Source: Tolypothrix campylonemoides VB511288 (lineage in GTDB: Bacteria; Cyanobacteriota; Cyanobacteriia; Cyanobacteriales; Nostocaceae). Taken from it: a stretch of 64,000 bases of DNA. The DNA is taken from positions 489,130-553,129 of the forward strand of contig JXCB02000001.1 in the NCBI GenBank assembly GCA_000828075.3, read 5' to 3'. This document shows, piece after piece, positions 9,270 to 18,344 of this stretch; position 1 is the first letter of the stretch, and each line of letters opens with the position of its first letter. Under the pieces are notes generated by a model that did not search any database, was not told the DNA's origin, and saw only the letters and a list, made by a program, of their open reading frames with translations. The translations under genes and the position numbers were made by a program.

Positions 9270-10328
9270 TTAGGGGAGTCGCACCTTCAGCCAATCGACA
9301 ATGGTTGGAGGAAGGTTCTGCTGAACCTTACTGCTCACGTATATCCCAATATGTCCGACAGGAAAAGAGCAAACTGTGTAGTCCTGGCTTCCAATGTATT
9401 TCTCAAGAGCCAAGGAAGATGCAGGGGGAACCAGATGATCTTGCGTTGCGTAAATGTTTAAAACCGGGATGCGGATATTCCCCAAATCTACTCGCTTCCC
9501 TCCAATCTCGATTTCACCTTTGATGAGTTTGTTTTCCTTGTAGAAGTCCTTGATGAACTGTCGGAATGTCTCCCCAGCTTGATCGGGGCTGTCGAAAATC
9601 CATTTTTCCATCCGCAGAAAGTTGACAAATTTCTCTTCATTGTCAATTATCTCTAGAAGGTCAATATACTTCTTGATTCCTAACTGAAAGGGCTTGAGCA
9701 TTATGAAGGTGAAGTTTAGGAAGTCGCCGGGGATATTGCCCAAAGTATCTACCATAAGATCCACGTCCATAGCTTGTGATCCCACAGTGGATCTACCCCA
9801 AACATTGAAGAGTCCCTGATTGATGTGGAAATCAACCGGAGTGACCATAGTAATTAGGTTTTTCACCTTATTAGGGTAAAGGGAACTGTAGCAAAGGCTA
9901 AAGGTTCCCCCCTGACAAATTCCTAACAAGTTGATTTGCTCCAAGTTGTGGCGCTTGCGTATCACATCCACACAATTATTGATATAACCATTGATATAGT
10001 CATCAAGAGTGAGCCAGCGATCGCCTCGGGTGGGATAGCCCCAGTCAATGAGGTAGACATCCAAACCCAGTTTGAGTAAATTGGCAACGAGCGATCGCTC
10101 CTCCTGTAAATCGACCATATAGGGACGGTTGACTAAGGCGTAAACGATGAGGATGGGGATGTTCTGCGAATGCTCCACCTTTGAGTTGAAACGGTACAGC
10201 ACCACTTTATCCTCCCGGTAAATCTCCTCGGTGGGTGTCACCCCAATCTGAACGTCCTCTTCCCGCAGGCGGCTTGAAATATCAATGCCCTTAACCAGTT
10301 TTTGCAATAGCTCAGTAAATTCCTGCAT
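9270..10328 (-). CDS. phaC: class III poly(R)-hydroxyalkanoate synthase subunit PhaC
   Basis: A 352-residue alpha/beta-fold polymerase, the length typical of the short class III PhaC. The lipase-like box is GICQGG with catalytic C138, D297 (YATQDHLVPP) and H326 (PVGHIGIYVS). It joins (R)-3-hydroxyacyl-CoA units into PHA on the granule surface. phaE ends seven bases upstream, so the two subunits are almost certainly co-translated as an operon phaE-phaC. A class I synthase would be about 200 residues longer. Confidence 0.95.
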   Translation of the reverse strand: MQEFTELLQKLVKGIDISSRLREEDVQIGVTPTEEIYREDKVVLYRFNSKVEHSQNIPILIVYALVNRPYMVDLQEERSLVANLLKLGLDVYLIDWGYPTRGDRWLTLDDYINGYINNCVDVIRKRHNLEQINLLGICQGGTFSLCYSSLYPNKVKNLITMVTPVDFHINQGLFNVWGRSTVGSQAMDVDLMVDTLGNIPGDFLNFTFIMLKPFQLGIKKYIDLLEIIDNEEKFVNFLRMEKWIFDSPDQAGETFRQFIKDFYKENKLIKGEIEIGGKRVDLGNIRIPVLNIYATQDHLVPPASSLALEKYIGSQDYTVCSFPVGHIGIYVSSKVQQNLPPTIVDWLKVRLP

Positions 10329-10335
10329 CGCCTGC

Positions 10336-10800
10336 TTACAATACCTCGTTATTAAGGGATTCTGCCAAGGTTTTTTTTAGGTTTTTAACTTCCTTTCGCA
10401 ACTCGTAGAGGCTGCGGTAAACCTCGTCTAATTCGCTGCGAGTCGGCAAGTCATTCATCTTGAGAAATACTTCCATTAGCTGTTGCTGGTGTAGCCGCCA
10501 GGTTATGGCTGCATTCATGAATTTTCCCTGGATCTCAAGGGCATCCTCTGATTGGAACCGCTGTGCGAATACTTGGTCAAATATACTACTCCAAACTTGC
10601 AGAAACTGCCGTAAGTTCTCAACCGTTTCACCCTTGTTTTGGGAAGAGACCAACTCCCGCATCAGTTCCTCAAATGCCCTCACCCAGATATCAAGCAGCA
10701 CTAACAGATAGTCAAAGCTCGCCTTACTGAAGTTTATCCAAGCATCAAAAGTCTGAAGCAGTTTGTTAAACTCATCGGTGTACTGCCCTTGTGCAACCAT
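10336..10800 (-). CDS. phaE: class III PHA synthase subunit PhaE, short form
   Basis: A 154-residue helical protein. The C-terminal block LPTRSELDEVYRSLYELR followed by a coiled coil is the hallmark of PhaE, which activates and stabilises PhaC. It is about half the length of the well-known PhaE proteins (about 330-360 residues): the N-terminal half is missing. The gene has a clean ATG start and lies directly ahead of phaC, so this looks like a genuine short PhaE and not a decaying gene. The upstream flank carries an octamer repeat. Confidence 0.8.
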   Translation of the reverse strand: MVAQGQYTDEFNKLLQTFDAWINFSKASFDYLLVLLDIWVRAFEELMRELVSSQNKGETVENLRQFLQVWSSIFDQVFAQRFQSEDALEIQGKFMNAAITWRLHQQQLMEVFLKMNDLPTRSELDEVYRSLYELRKEVKNLKKTLAESLNNEVL

Positions 10801-10880
10801 CAGGGTTTACTCCACGGAAATGCCTCTTCTACAGATAACAAATTTTCAAGCAAGTAAAGGTTGTGTTGCAAAAACTTGTT

Positions 10881-10962
10881 GAGGGAGTGAGGGAGTGAGG
10901 GAGTGAGGGAGTGAGGGAGTGAGGGAGTGAGGGAGAATAACTAATGACTAATGACTAATGAC
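10881..10962. repeat. tandem octamer (GAGGGAGT) and heptamer (TAATGAC) repeats
   Basis: Bases 10881-10936 are seven copies of GAGGGAGT (the last is GAGGGAGA), followed by about three copies of TAATGAC at 10942-10962. It lies between phaE and DUF427. The octamer is close to the AGAGAGGG octamer that splits the exporter gene at 52837-52921, so both are the same kind of short tandem repeat expansion. Confidence 0.8.
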
Positions 10963-11010
10963 TGCCAAAACTTGTTAACTTTATTTATACCGACCTACTT
11001 AATTCTGTGC

Positions 11011-11508
11011 TCACCATCCCCAAGAACCGGGAATACCTTTGAAAGGTCCAACGACATCGCTGGTTATCCAACCACCGTAGAAATTTCCTGGTTGCGGCTG
11101 CACCTTTTCTCCGTTGACGTAGCAAGCATCCATGAGGTGAGCGTAAAAAGCGACATAGTCTTTAATTGATGCAAAGGCGGGTGTAGGGTTGGGATAAAAC
11201 CATGCAGCATTCTGGACTTCTTTATCACCAACACGGATTGTGTAGTAACTAGCACCTCCCTTCCACTCACAAAAGCTAGATTGCGGTGTGAGGAAGAAAT
11301 ATTCTATTTTGATATCCTCAAGCGGGATGTAGTAATTAGGCGGGTGGCTGGTTTCTAAAACACGTTTGGCGCGGTGAGTATCTGCAATAGTGACACCATT
11401 AAAGATGATTTGGATATGTTTCTCAGTATCCTCAAGGCGAGGCGGACGGGGATAGTCCCATACAGATTCTTGTCCGGGACCAGGTACAATGCGTTGGGGT
11501 CTAAACAT
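11011..11508 (-). CDS. DUF427 domain-containing protein
   Basis: A 165-residue soluble protein that matches the DUF427 beta-rich fold by its phrases ESVWDYPRPP, VLETSHPPNYYIP and CEWKGGASYY, ending in FYGGW. Function is unknown for the family. The start codon region is repeated 240 bases further upstream as part of a tandem duplication, so the promoter area is recently rearranged. Confidence 0.8.
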   Translation of the reverse strand: MFRPQRIVPGPGQESVWDYPRPPRLEDTEKHIQIIFNGVTIADTHRAKRVLETSHPPNYYIPLEDIKIEYFFLTPQSSFCEWKGGASYYTIRVGDKEVQNAAWFYPNPTPAFASIKDYVAFYAHLMDACYVNGEKVQPQPGNFYGGWITSDVVGPFKGIPGSWGW

Positions 11509-11980
11509 TTTGGATTTTATGATGAGATTTAGTAAGAAGTCCCTAGACCAAACATCGTAGGGTGGGCATTGCCCTTAAAAGCTTGTGTGATGGACATTTG
11601 AAATATTGGTGAGCAATGCCCACCTTACAGGAAAGTGTTGTAAAACCACAGATGCACACAGATTAACACAGATGGTTTATCTGTGTGCATCTGTGTTAAT
11701 CTGTGTTTTTATTTTCATCTAATTGACTTATGCAACGGGTTTAAACATTTCGGATTTTATAATGAGATTTAGTTGAGATTTAGTAAAAAGTCCCTAGACC
11801 AGACATCGTAGGGTGGGCATTGCCCTTAAAAGCTTGTGTGATCGACATTTGAGATATTGGTGAGCAATGCCCACCTTACAGAAAAGCGTTGTAAAACCAC
11901 AGATGGACACAGATTAACGGTAGTTATTTATCTGTGTCCATCTGTGTTAATCTGTGGTTTGATTTTCATTACTATTGACT
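11501..11980. repeat. tandem duplication of a 240 bp unit
   Basis: Bases 11501-11740 and 11741-11980 are the same segment at about 90% identity by eye. Each copy starts with the DUF427 start codon region (TAAACATTT), then a GGTGGGCATTGCCC hairpin arm, its partner GGGCAATGCCCACC-like arm about 60 bases on, and a second inverted block of ACAGATGGACACAGATT words. The second copy therefore contains a vestigial DUF427 start. Confidence 0.75.
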
Positions 11981-12012
11981 CTTGCAAGGGGTTTATTTTT
12001 CACATTGTCATG

Positions 12013-12115
12013 ATATCAAATCCGTTGGCATCGGAATTATTTCTCCTTCCTCTCCCTCTGCACTCTCAGCGTCTCTGCGGTTTTTTTATTATTCAAATGC
12101 TACCGGATTTGATAT
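12013..12115 (-). repeat. 103 bp MITE, copy 1
   Basis: Inverted ends ATATCAAATCCG and CGGATTTGATAT. The reverse complement of this element is nearly identical over its full 103 bases to the element at 26117-26219, including the internal words CCGCAGAGACGCTGAGAG and GGAAGGAGAAATAATTCCG. Two copies of equal length in opposite orientation identify it as a dispersed element. It lies between DUF427 and the HlyD gene. Confidence 0.75.
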
Positions 12116-12185
12116 GAAAGGTAAGTACACAAAAATGGTGCGTCAACGTAGCTAACGCACCCTACTGTAGCTTATTTTAAACTGC

Positions 12186-13784
12186 TTAACGCACCTGTTT
12201 AAGACTTTCAACTTCCTTAGTAAACAACTCAGTAAATAAACTCAAGACAGTCCGTTCTTCGCGTACTTTGATATTGGCAGTAAGACCCATACCTGACTGC
12301 AAAGACAATTTTCTACCATGAGCATTGAGAGATTGTTGTGCTAAACGAATTTTTACGGGGAAACGATAATATTGGTGTGTTTGGTCGGGTGGTAATGCAT
12401 CTGAACCAATCGAAACAACTTCTCCCTTAATATCACCAAACTCGCTGTAAGGAAATGAATCAAGTCTAACATCAACTTTCATTCCTTCCTTGACGAAACC
12501 AATATCTTTGTTCGTGATGAAAGCTTCAGCAATAAAGTTATCGTTTGGTACGATGGTGAGAAGTTTTTGGCTGTTTTGTGCCACAAAACCAGGATTTTTA
12601 GCTTGCAAATCAAAAATAACCCCAGATACAGGAGAGCGGAGTTCTTGGTATTTAATGTTTGTTTGCGCTTGTAAGATTTTGCTGTTTGTGTCTGCCAATT
12701 GCTTTTCATTTTCAAGCACAATTCTAGAGAATTGGCTGTCGATTTCGGCTATGCGCTGTTTGTTATTGACTATCTTTTCCTGCACATTTTTGCTAGAAAC
12801 AGCTACCGTATTTTTCGTCTCTTGTTGTCCCTGTTGAATTTCATACTTGAGACGTTGTTGTTCCTCAACAAATTGTGCAACTTGTGCTTTGATATTCTGC
12901 ACTTGTTTTTGTTGTTGAAGGTACTGAAGCTCAGCGATCGCCCCTTCTTCTGCTAGGAGTTTCATTCTAGTTAAAATTTGCTGCTCAATTGCTAAAGTTC
13001 CTTTAGCATCATCGAGTTGAACTTGGTTTTGAGCCAGTTTCTGCTTGCTCTGTTCGACTTTTAAACGCGCTGCAGCAGAGCGAGTATCTAATTCAGTTTT
13101 AGCTGTTTCTAGACGTTCTTGTGCGTCAGTATCCAAGCCTGCGACAGCACCAGTGTTTTTAATTTCTTTACGCAATAACTCATTTTCTGCAACTAATGCG
13201 GCTCGATTTTTCAACAGAAAAGCAGCTTCTCTTGACAAGTTACCTCGCATAAATTCTACTTCAGCCGCTACTCCAGAACCAATCTGCATTAAACGGCGGT
13301 AAAGCTGGTTTTCTTGCATTAATGAAGCACGAACTTTTTTGAGAGAATTTAATTCAGCATTACTTGTCACGGAATCAAAAGTGAGCAGTAAATCTCCTGG
13401 ATTGACTTTTTGCCCATCTTTAACATAAACTCCTTTCACCACTCCATTAAGCGGAGCTTGAATCTCTTTCACTGTTCCTTCCGGCTTCAATTGACCTTCT
13501 GATGCAGGAACGACTTGCTCAATTTTTGCAAAGTATGCCCAACCAATCCCAAAACAGGCTAACACCATCAATGTCACCATAATAGTACGTGACCAAAATG
13601 GAGATTGGCGTAGCACAACGGATTGCTCTAATGGTTCAAAGTTGTTGTACCGCTTGAAATCTGTTTCAGATGCTCTAGGGCGCTTGGAGTCAGCAGTAAG
13701 TACTCTTGAATCCGAAGGCTTTCCATTTTGATAAGTTCCATTACGGCTCTTACCGTTGAGGTGATTTTCATTAAGTTGAGTCAT
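12186..13784 (-). CDS. HlyD family membrane fusion protein of a type I secretion system
   Basis: A protein of about 532 residues. One transmembrane helix (about residues 70-90) follows an Asn/Ser-rich cytoplasmic leader, then a lipoyl-like half (EGTVKEIQAPLNGVV and DGQKVNPGDLLLTFDS), a long Gln-rich coiled coil of about 200 residues, the second lipoyl half (ELRSPVSGVIFDL) and a beta-barrel. This is the adaptor that links an inner-membrane ABC exporter to an outer-membrane channel. The ATG at 13784 has AGG eight bases upstream. It lies 104 bases downstream of the ABC exporter gene on the same strand. Confidence 0.88.
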   Translation of the reverse strand: MTQLNENHLNGKSRNGTYQNGKPSDSRVLTADSKRPRASETDFKRYNNFEPLEQSVVLRQSPFWSRTIMVTLMVLACFGIGWAYFAKIEQVVPASEGQLKPEGTVKEIQAPLNGVVKGVYVKDGQKVNPGDLLLTFDSVTSNAELNSLKKVRASLMQENQLYRRLMQIGSGVAAEVEFMRGNLSREAAFLLKNRAALVAENELLRKEIKNTGAVAGLDTDAQERLETAKTELDTRSAAARLKVEQSKQKLAQNQVQLDDAKGTLAIEQQILTRMKLLAEEGAIAELQYLQQQKQVQNIKAQVAQFVEEQQRLKYEIQQGQQETKNTVAVSSKNVQEKIVNNKQRIAEIDSQFSRIVLENEKQLADTNSKILQAQTNIKYQELRSPVSGVIFDLQAKNPGFVAQNSQKLLTIVPNDNFIAEAFITNKDIGFVKEGMKVDVRLDSFPYSEFGDIKGEVVSIGSDALPPDQTHQYYRFPVKIRLAQQSLNAHGRKLSLQSGMGLTANIKVREERTVLSLFTELFTKEVESLKQVR

Positions 13785-13888
13785 GATATTTACCTGAAGA
13801 TTGAGATAGAAAGGATGAAAATGATGAATTATCAATTAATGAATTATGAATTTAGTGTGTTTTTCACTTTTCATAATTCATAATTTTT

Positions 13889-16800
13889 TTACTGCTTCAC
13901 TTCTTGTTGATTGTAAAGGTAGAAATAATGACCTCTCAAAGCCATCAAATCATCATGGTTTCCTTGTTCGATAACCTTACCACCATCCATCACAACAATA
14001 ATGTCTGCATTTCTGATGGTGTTGAGACGGTGGGTGATAAAGAATACTGTGCTACCCTTAAATTCATCTGCTAAATTTAGACAAACTTGTCGCTCTGTGG
14101 GGTAATCTAAAGCGCTTGTTGCTTCGTCTAAAACTAATAATTGTGGTCTTTGTAAGACAGAACGAGCGATCGCTATTCTTTGTCTTTGTCCACCAGAAAG
14201 TCCAGCACCCCTTTCGCCGACTCGCGTATTATAACCATTCGGTAAGTTCATAATGAATTCATGCGCTGCTCCAACTTTTGCGGCTTCAATAATTTCCTCG
14301 GTTGATGCTTCCGGATTCGTGAGAGCAATATTTTCCTGAATCGTTCCATCAAACAACAGCGTCTCTTGAGGAACAACACCAACTTGTCGCCGCAAAGAAT
14401 AAAGTTCTACCTTGGAAACGTCGTAACCATCAATGAATATTCTGCCAGCCTCTGGTTCGTAAAGTCTCAGCAGCAATTTCATCATTGTGCTTTTACCCGA
14501 ACCACTTTGTCCAACTATTCCTACAAATTTGCCAGCAGGAATATCGAGATTGACATTGCAAAGTTGCAATGGACCGCTGCTTGCAAACCTGAAAGAAACA
14601 TTGTCATATTTGACTGCTCCTACAACAGGAGGTAAGGTAATATTGTCGCGGTCTTTCTCAGCTTCCTGAGGTGTATCGACAATATCGCTTAAACGCTCTA
14701 AAGATAACGCCGTTTCTTGGAAGTTCTGCCACAGTTGAGCTAATCGCAATATAGGGCTGGTAACGTACCCTGAAATAATCCTAAAAGCGATTAATTCCCC
14801 TAGAGTCAAGTCTCCTTGAAGTACTAAATACGCTCCTACCCACAAAACAAGTAAACTGCTAAGTTTGTTGAGAAAGCTACTTGTTGAATTGGCAAGGGTG
14901 GAGGTGACTACAGTTTTAAAGCCAGCGCCTACATAACGAGCATAACGCTCTTGCCAGGAAAAACGCGCTCGCAATTCGATATTTTGCGCTTTCACTGTTT
15001 GAATTCCTGACATCACCTCAACCAAATAAGATTGAGTGTCGGCGTTGCGTTCGGCTTTGCTTCGTAGTTGTCTGCTTACCGTAGGAGAAGCAATCAAAGT
15101 AATGGCAATAAATATTGGAATTGTTCCCAAACCAACCAAGGTTAACTGCCAGCTATAAATGAGCATCACGATGATATAAACCACCGAGAAAAGCGCATCT
15201 AATCCTACTGTTAAAGCAGTCCCCGTAAGAAACTGGCGGATATTTTCTAATTCGTTGATGCGAGTGGAAAGTTCCCCGACCGGTCGGCGTTCAAAATAGC
15301 GCAGTGGTAGACGCAGCATATGGTCGATAATTTCCGAACCCAAACCCATATCGATGCGGTTGGTGGTATCTACAAACAAGTAAGTCCGCAAAGTGCTAAG
15401 CACGGCTTCAAACAGACCTACTACTAATAGCAAAACACCCAAAACGTGCAGGGTACTGATACTATTTTGAGCGATGACTTTATCAATAATCATCTGAATG
15501 ACCAGCGGATTTGCCAGCGCTGCTAACTGCACGAAGAAGGAAGCAACAAAGACTTCTATCAGAACTCGGCGATAACGCGACAAATAAGGGACAAACCACT
15601 GAACACCGAAACGTTGACGGGGTGTTGCTGGCGTGGAAGAAAGGAGCAATACTCTAAACTGGGGAGGATAGCTGCTTTCTTCAACTTCCAACTTGGCGAT
15701 GAAATCAGCGGGTTTGAAGCGTACAATTCCCTTAGATGGGACACCTAAAACAACAGTGCGCTCACTTGTTTCATACAGAACAGCATAGCTATCACCATAA
15801 CGAATCAGCGCTGGTGTTGGTATACGTCCTACAGAGGATGTGGGTACATCTACCAGCTGCGCCTTTAACCCAATTAACTCTGCGAGATAAGCACACAGCT
15901 GAAAAGATATCACACCCTGACGGTTCATCTGGTCGTTGAAAATGCGGCGAATGACTTCGCGTCGAAACGGCATTTCCAAATGTTTCGATAACATTTGAAA
16001 ACAGGCGATCGCTGAATTGAGTTGTCCTTTACCCCCAAAAAATGGGTATTTTGTAGTTTTTTGTTTCCCTTGCGCCGTCGAGGGCTGTGGTGGTGGTGTT
16101 TCTTCGTCCGGTGCGTATGGAATCTCTATATTGTCTGTCTCGGAATCGGAATCAGTAGCGTCAACTTGATGCTGTTGTCGCTGCATTGTATCAATTACTA
16201 ACAAATCCGACGCACGCATTCCTAACAACCGCGCCGGAGTGTTTCCTTGTACCTCAACTGTGTTATGCAAATTGCTTGATTCCAACCGAGAACCAACAGA
16301 GAAGCCTTTTACCATTGCGCCGCCACTGACAAACCAAATGCGATCGCTATCTAATTGGTTATAAGGCGTTTTTCCTGGTGGAATCTCATAAATTTTTGCC
16401 CCAGCACAAGCGTGTTGAGTCAGCTCTTTAAGGTTGGTACCGCCTAAAGCTTGCACTTCCTTTTGGACACTGAGGACATCAAACACTTCCACCAAATGAC
16501 ACTGATTTTTGCGCTCCCTTGCAAAAGCTGGGTACATCGTCAGTAAGCGTAAGTACTCTGTAGTACTTAATGTTAAACATATTACTTCACTCGAAGCAAT
16601 TGTTGTCTCGCAGTTAACTCCCCGTAACAAACTAATTTCGCCAAGAATTGCGCCTTTTTCTAGCAAACTCAAAGTATTTGGCATTTGCGTACGCGGATCG
16701 TATGCTAATAGGCGGGCTTTCCCTTCATAAATAATTGTGACTCGTTCAGGGGTTTTTTCTTTGCCGATAATCTTCTGACCTATCCGGTAGCGCAAAGGTT

Positions 16801-16903
16801 GGAGTTGTTGTGATAAAGAGGCGATGGCCTCAGTTGGTAATTGGTCAAAACCCTCTAAGGTGGCGATAAATTCTTGGAAAGAAGAGCTCTTAATATAGGT
16901 CAT
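13889..16903 (-). CDS. peptidase-domain-containing ABC exporter with cyclic-nucleotide-binding domain
   Basis: A protein of about 1004 residues with four parts: an N-terminal cyclic nucleotide-binding-like domain (about 10-130), a linker, a C39 peptidase-like domain (about 290-410), a six-helix ABC exporter core (about 440-720) and an ATPase with Walker A GQSGSGKST, signature LSGGQRQR and Walker B LLVLDEATSA. In the C39-like region the catalytic Cys and His are not at their expected places (NSAIACF in place of ECGAA), so it should bind but not cut its substrate, as in HlyB-type RTX exporters. I use the ATG at 16903. A GTG at 16963 would add 20 residues. The HlyD gene follows. Likely substrates in this window are the RTX protein and the large phosphatases. 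Confidence 0.88.
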   Translation of the reverse strand: MTYIKSSSFQEFIATLEGFDQLPTEAIASLSQQLQPLRYRIGQKIIGKEKTPERVTIIYEGKARLLAYDPRTQMPNTLSLLEKGAILGEISLLRGVNCETTIASSEVICLTLSTTEYLRLLTMYPAFARERKNQCHLVEVFDVLSVQKEVQALGGTNLKELTQHACAGAKIYEIPPGKTPYNQLDSDRIWFVSGGAMVKGFSVGSRLESSNLHNTVEVQGNTPARLLGMRASDLLVIDTMQRQQHQVDATDSDSETDNIEIPYAPDEETPPPQPSTAQGKQKTTKYPFFGGKGQLNSAIACFQMLSKHLEMPFRREVIRRIFNDQMNRQGVISFQLCAYLAELIGLKAQLVDVPTSSVGRIPTPALIRYGDSYAVLYETSERTVVLGVPSKGIVRFKPADFIAKLEVEESSYPPQFRVLLLSSTPATPRQRFGVQWFVPYLSRYRRVLIEVFVASFFVQLAALANPLVIQMIIDKVIAQNSISTLHVLGVLLLVVGLFEAVLSTLRTYLFVDTTNRIDMGLGSEIIDHMLRLPLRYFERRPVGELSTRINELENIRQFLTGTALTVGLDALFSVVYIIVMLIYSWQLTLVGLGTIPIFIAITLIASPTVSRQLRSKAERNADTQSYLVEVMSGIQTVKAQNIELRARFSWQERYARYVGAGFKTVVTSTLANSTSSFLNKLSSLLVLWVGAYLVLQGDLTLGELIAFRIISGYVTSPILRLAQLWQNFQETALSLERLSDIVDTPQEAEKDRDNITLPPVVGAVKYDNVSFRFASSGPLQLCNVNLDIPAGKFVGIVGQSGSGKSTMMKLLLRLYEPEAGRIFIDGYDVSKVELYSLRRQVGVVPQETLLFDGTIQENIALTNPEASTEEIIEAAKVGAAHEFIMNLPNGYNTRVGERGAGLSGGQRQRIAIARSVLQRPQLLVLDEATSALDYPTERQVCLNLADEFKGSTVFFITHRLNTIRNADIIVVMDGGKVIEQGNHDDLMALRGHYFYLYNQQEVKQ

Positions 16904-17576
16904 ATCAAATATAGTCAAGAGTTCAGAGTCGGGGATAAAGGTAAAATTTCTAGGTGTTTCCACCAGTACTGCGGTTCCCTACAAATATTTAGCGTGCTTA
17001 GTAGAAGATTTGCTTTTCGTATAAGCTCAAACGGCGGCTCCCTGTAGATATATTAAGGTAAAGTAACCAGTTAAGATACCATTAAAATGTTAACTTCTAA
17101 CTTTTAAATTTAGAAGAGTTGCAATTTCAAAGTATTGAATTTGTCAGTTCTGCATCACGACTTGCTTTCTAGTGTCAATTCTTAAAATTCCTCTGTTTAA
17201 GGTAAATTGATGCACCTGTACTTCTTGGGATAGGAGTACCAACAAAACTTTACACTTAACCTGATATTGCCCAGTTGCAATACTGGAGAGGCACTGTTTT
17301 TTGGTAGTGGGGCAACTTTTGATTGCCAGTGTTATAAATTGTCTCAGATAAAAGAGTGTGAAAGCCTTGAGACTATGTAATCAATAGGTAAAGATTTTAT
17401 AAATGATTATTTTTTTGTTGAATTTGCATTTTTTTTCTTTTTTTAGATTTATTTTTTGTAAAACGCTTTCCTAAGCTAACAGAACCCCTGTAATTGGATT
17501 ACGGGGGTTCATCTAGAGGTAGCTTATTGTCGTTGAAAAGTGTAGGGTAGGCTAAAGTTTTGTGATTACAGAAAAT
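16904..17576. other. intergenic upstream of the exporter, AT-rich
   Basis: About 670 bases without a gene. It should contain the exporter promoter. Bases 17400-17460 are extremely T/A-rich, and a hairpin lies at 17482-17510. Confidence 0.4.
17482..17510 (-). terminator. hairpin downstream of alpha/beta hydrolase
   Basis: GAACCCC-GTAAT pairs with ATTAC-GGGGGTTC around TGG. It lies about 70 bases beyond the stop of the minus-strand hydrolase. The T-rich tail is weak, so it may be a terminator or only a 3' structure. Confidence 0.45.
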
Positions 17577-18344
17577 TTATTGATAGAGAGATTCATTTAG
17601 TTTAAGGGTATCAACAGACTTAGGTAAAACGTCTACAGAATCTAATGGGTGTAGAGATTGCCAAAAGTTGAGAATCTGTTCTGCCACAAGCTGGGGTTGA
17701 AAGAAATGAAAAAAATGCCGTCCTTCAGGGCATTCACATAGGCGATCGCCCTCTTTTAAGTATGGTTGCCATCCGCGTAAAGCATCGGTATCGACAATGA
17801 TGTCGTTCATGCTTCCACAAACCATGAAGGGTACTGGAACTCGTTCTGGAGGAATACTCAGCCGTTTAAAAAGCGAGTGAGGTGAAAGCGAGCAATTTAA
17901 GTCTTCCTCCAAAATTCTCATCAAACGCTGGAAAGTATGTTCCTTCTGATAGCCAAAAAGGTTATAGACAAAACTATCGAGAGTCTTTTGCCGACTTAAG
18001 AATGGGCGATGGACGTAATAGTGTGCTTGCCAGTCAATACCCGCATCAACACCCACAGCTAACAGAGTTAAAGACTTGACTTTTTCTGGATACTTACGAG
18101 TGTAGAGTAGCCCTAACAATCCTCCTGTGCTGTGACCAACAAGATGCACAGGTTGCTCGCAGGATTTAAGATAATCTTGCAACAGTTCAACTGCATCATC
18201 TAGTGAACTAGCCTCATCCTGGGTTTGCTGATATTCCCATAATGCAACAGTCATTTTGCGTGACAACTGATACATCAACGGCTGAGCAAAGCATTGTAAA
18301 CTAGGACTTGTATTCAACCAAATAACATCTGGCAATTTCGACAT
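17577..18344 (-). CDS. alpha/beta hydrolase
   Basis: A 255-residue alpha/beta-fold hydrolase. The nucleophile elbow is VGHSTGGLLG, the acid is in CGSMNDIIVD and the catalytic His lies in EGRHFFHFFQP. There is no signal peptide. It resembles the cyanobacterial monoglyceride-lipase/esterase-like group, but the substrate is unknown. It is a single gene with long flanks and no clear partner. Confidence 0.8.
   Translation of the reverse strand: MSKLPDVIWLNTSPSLQCFAQPLMYQLSRKMTVALWEYQQTQDEASSLDDAVELLQDYLKSCEQPVHLVGHSTGGLLGLLYTRKYPEKVKSLTLLAVGVDAGIDWQAHYYVHRPFLSRQKTLDSFVYNLFGYQKEHTFQRLMRILEEDLNCSLSPHSLFKRLSIPPERVPVPFMVCGSMNDIIVDTDALRGWQPYLKEGDRLCECPEGRHFFHFFQPQLVAEQILNFWQSLHPLDSVDVLPKSVDTLKLNESLYQ

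Noticed and set aside
10881-10962. Possible CRISPR-like array
   Set aside because: Units are 7-8 bases directly abutting, with no spacers; a simple tandem repeat.
12490-12956. Plus-strand hydrophobic frames opposite HlyD
   Set aside because: They mirror the Gln/Leu coiled coil of HlyD, giving Cys/Phe/Leu-rich nonsense.
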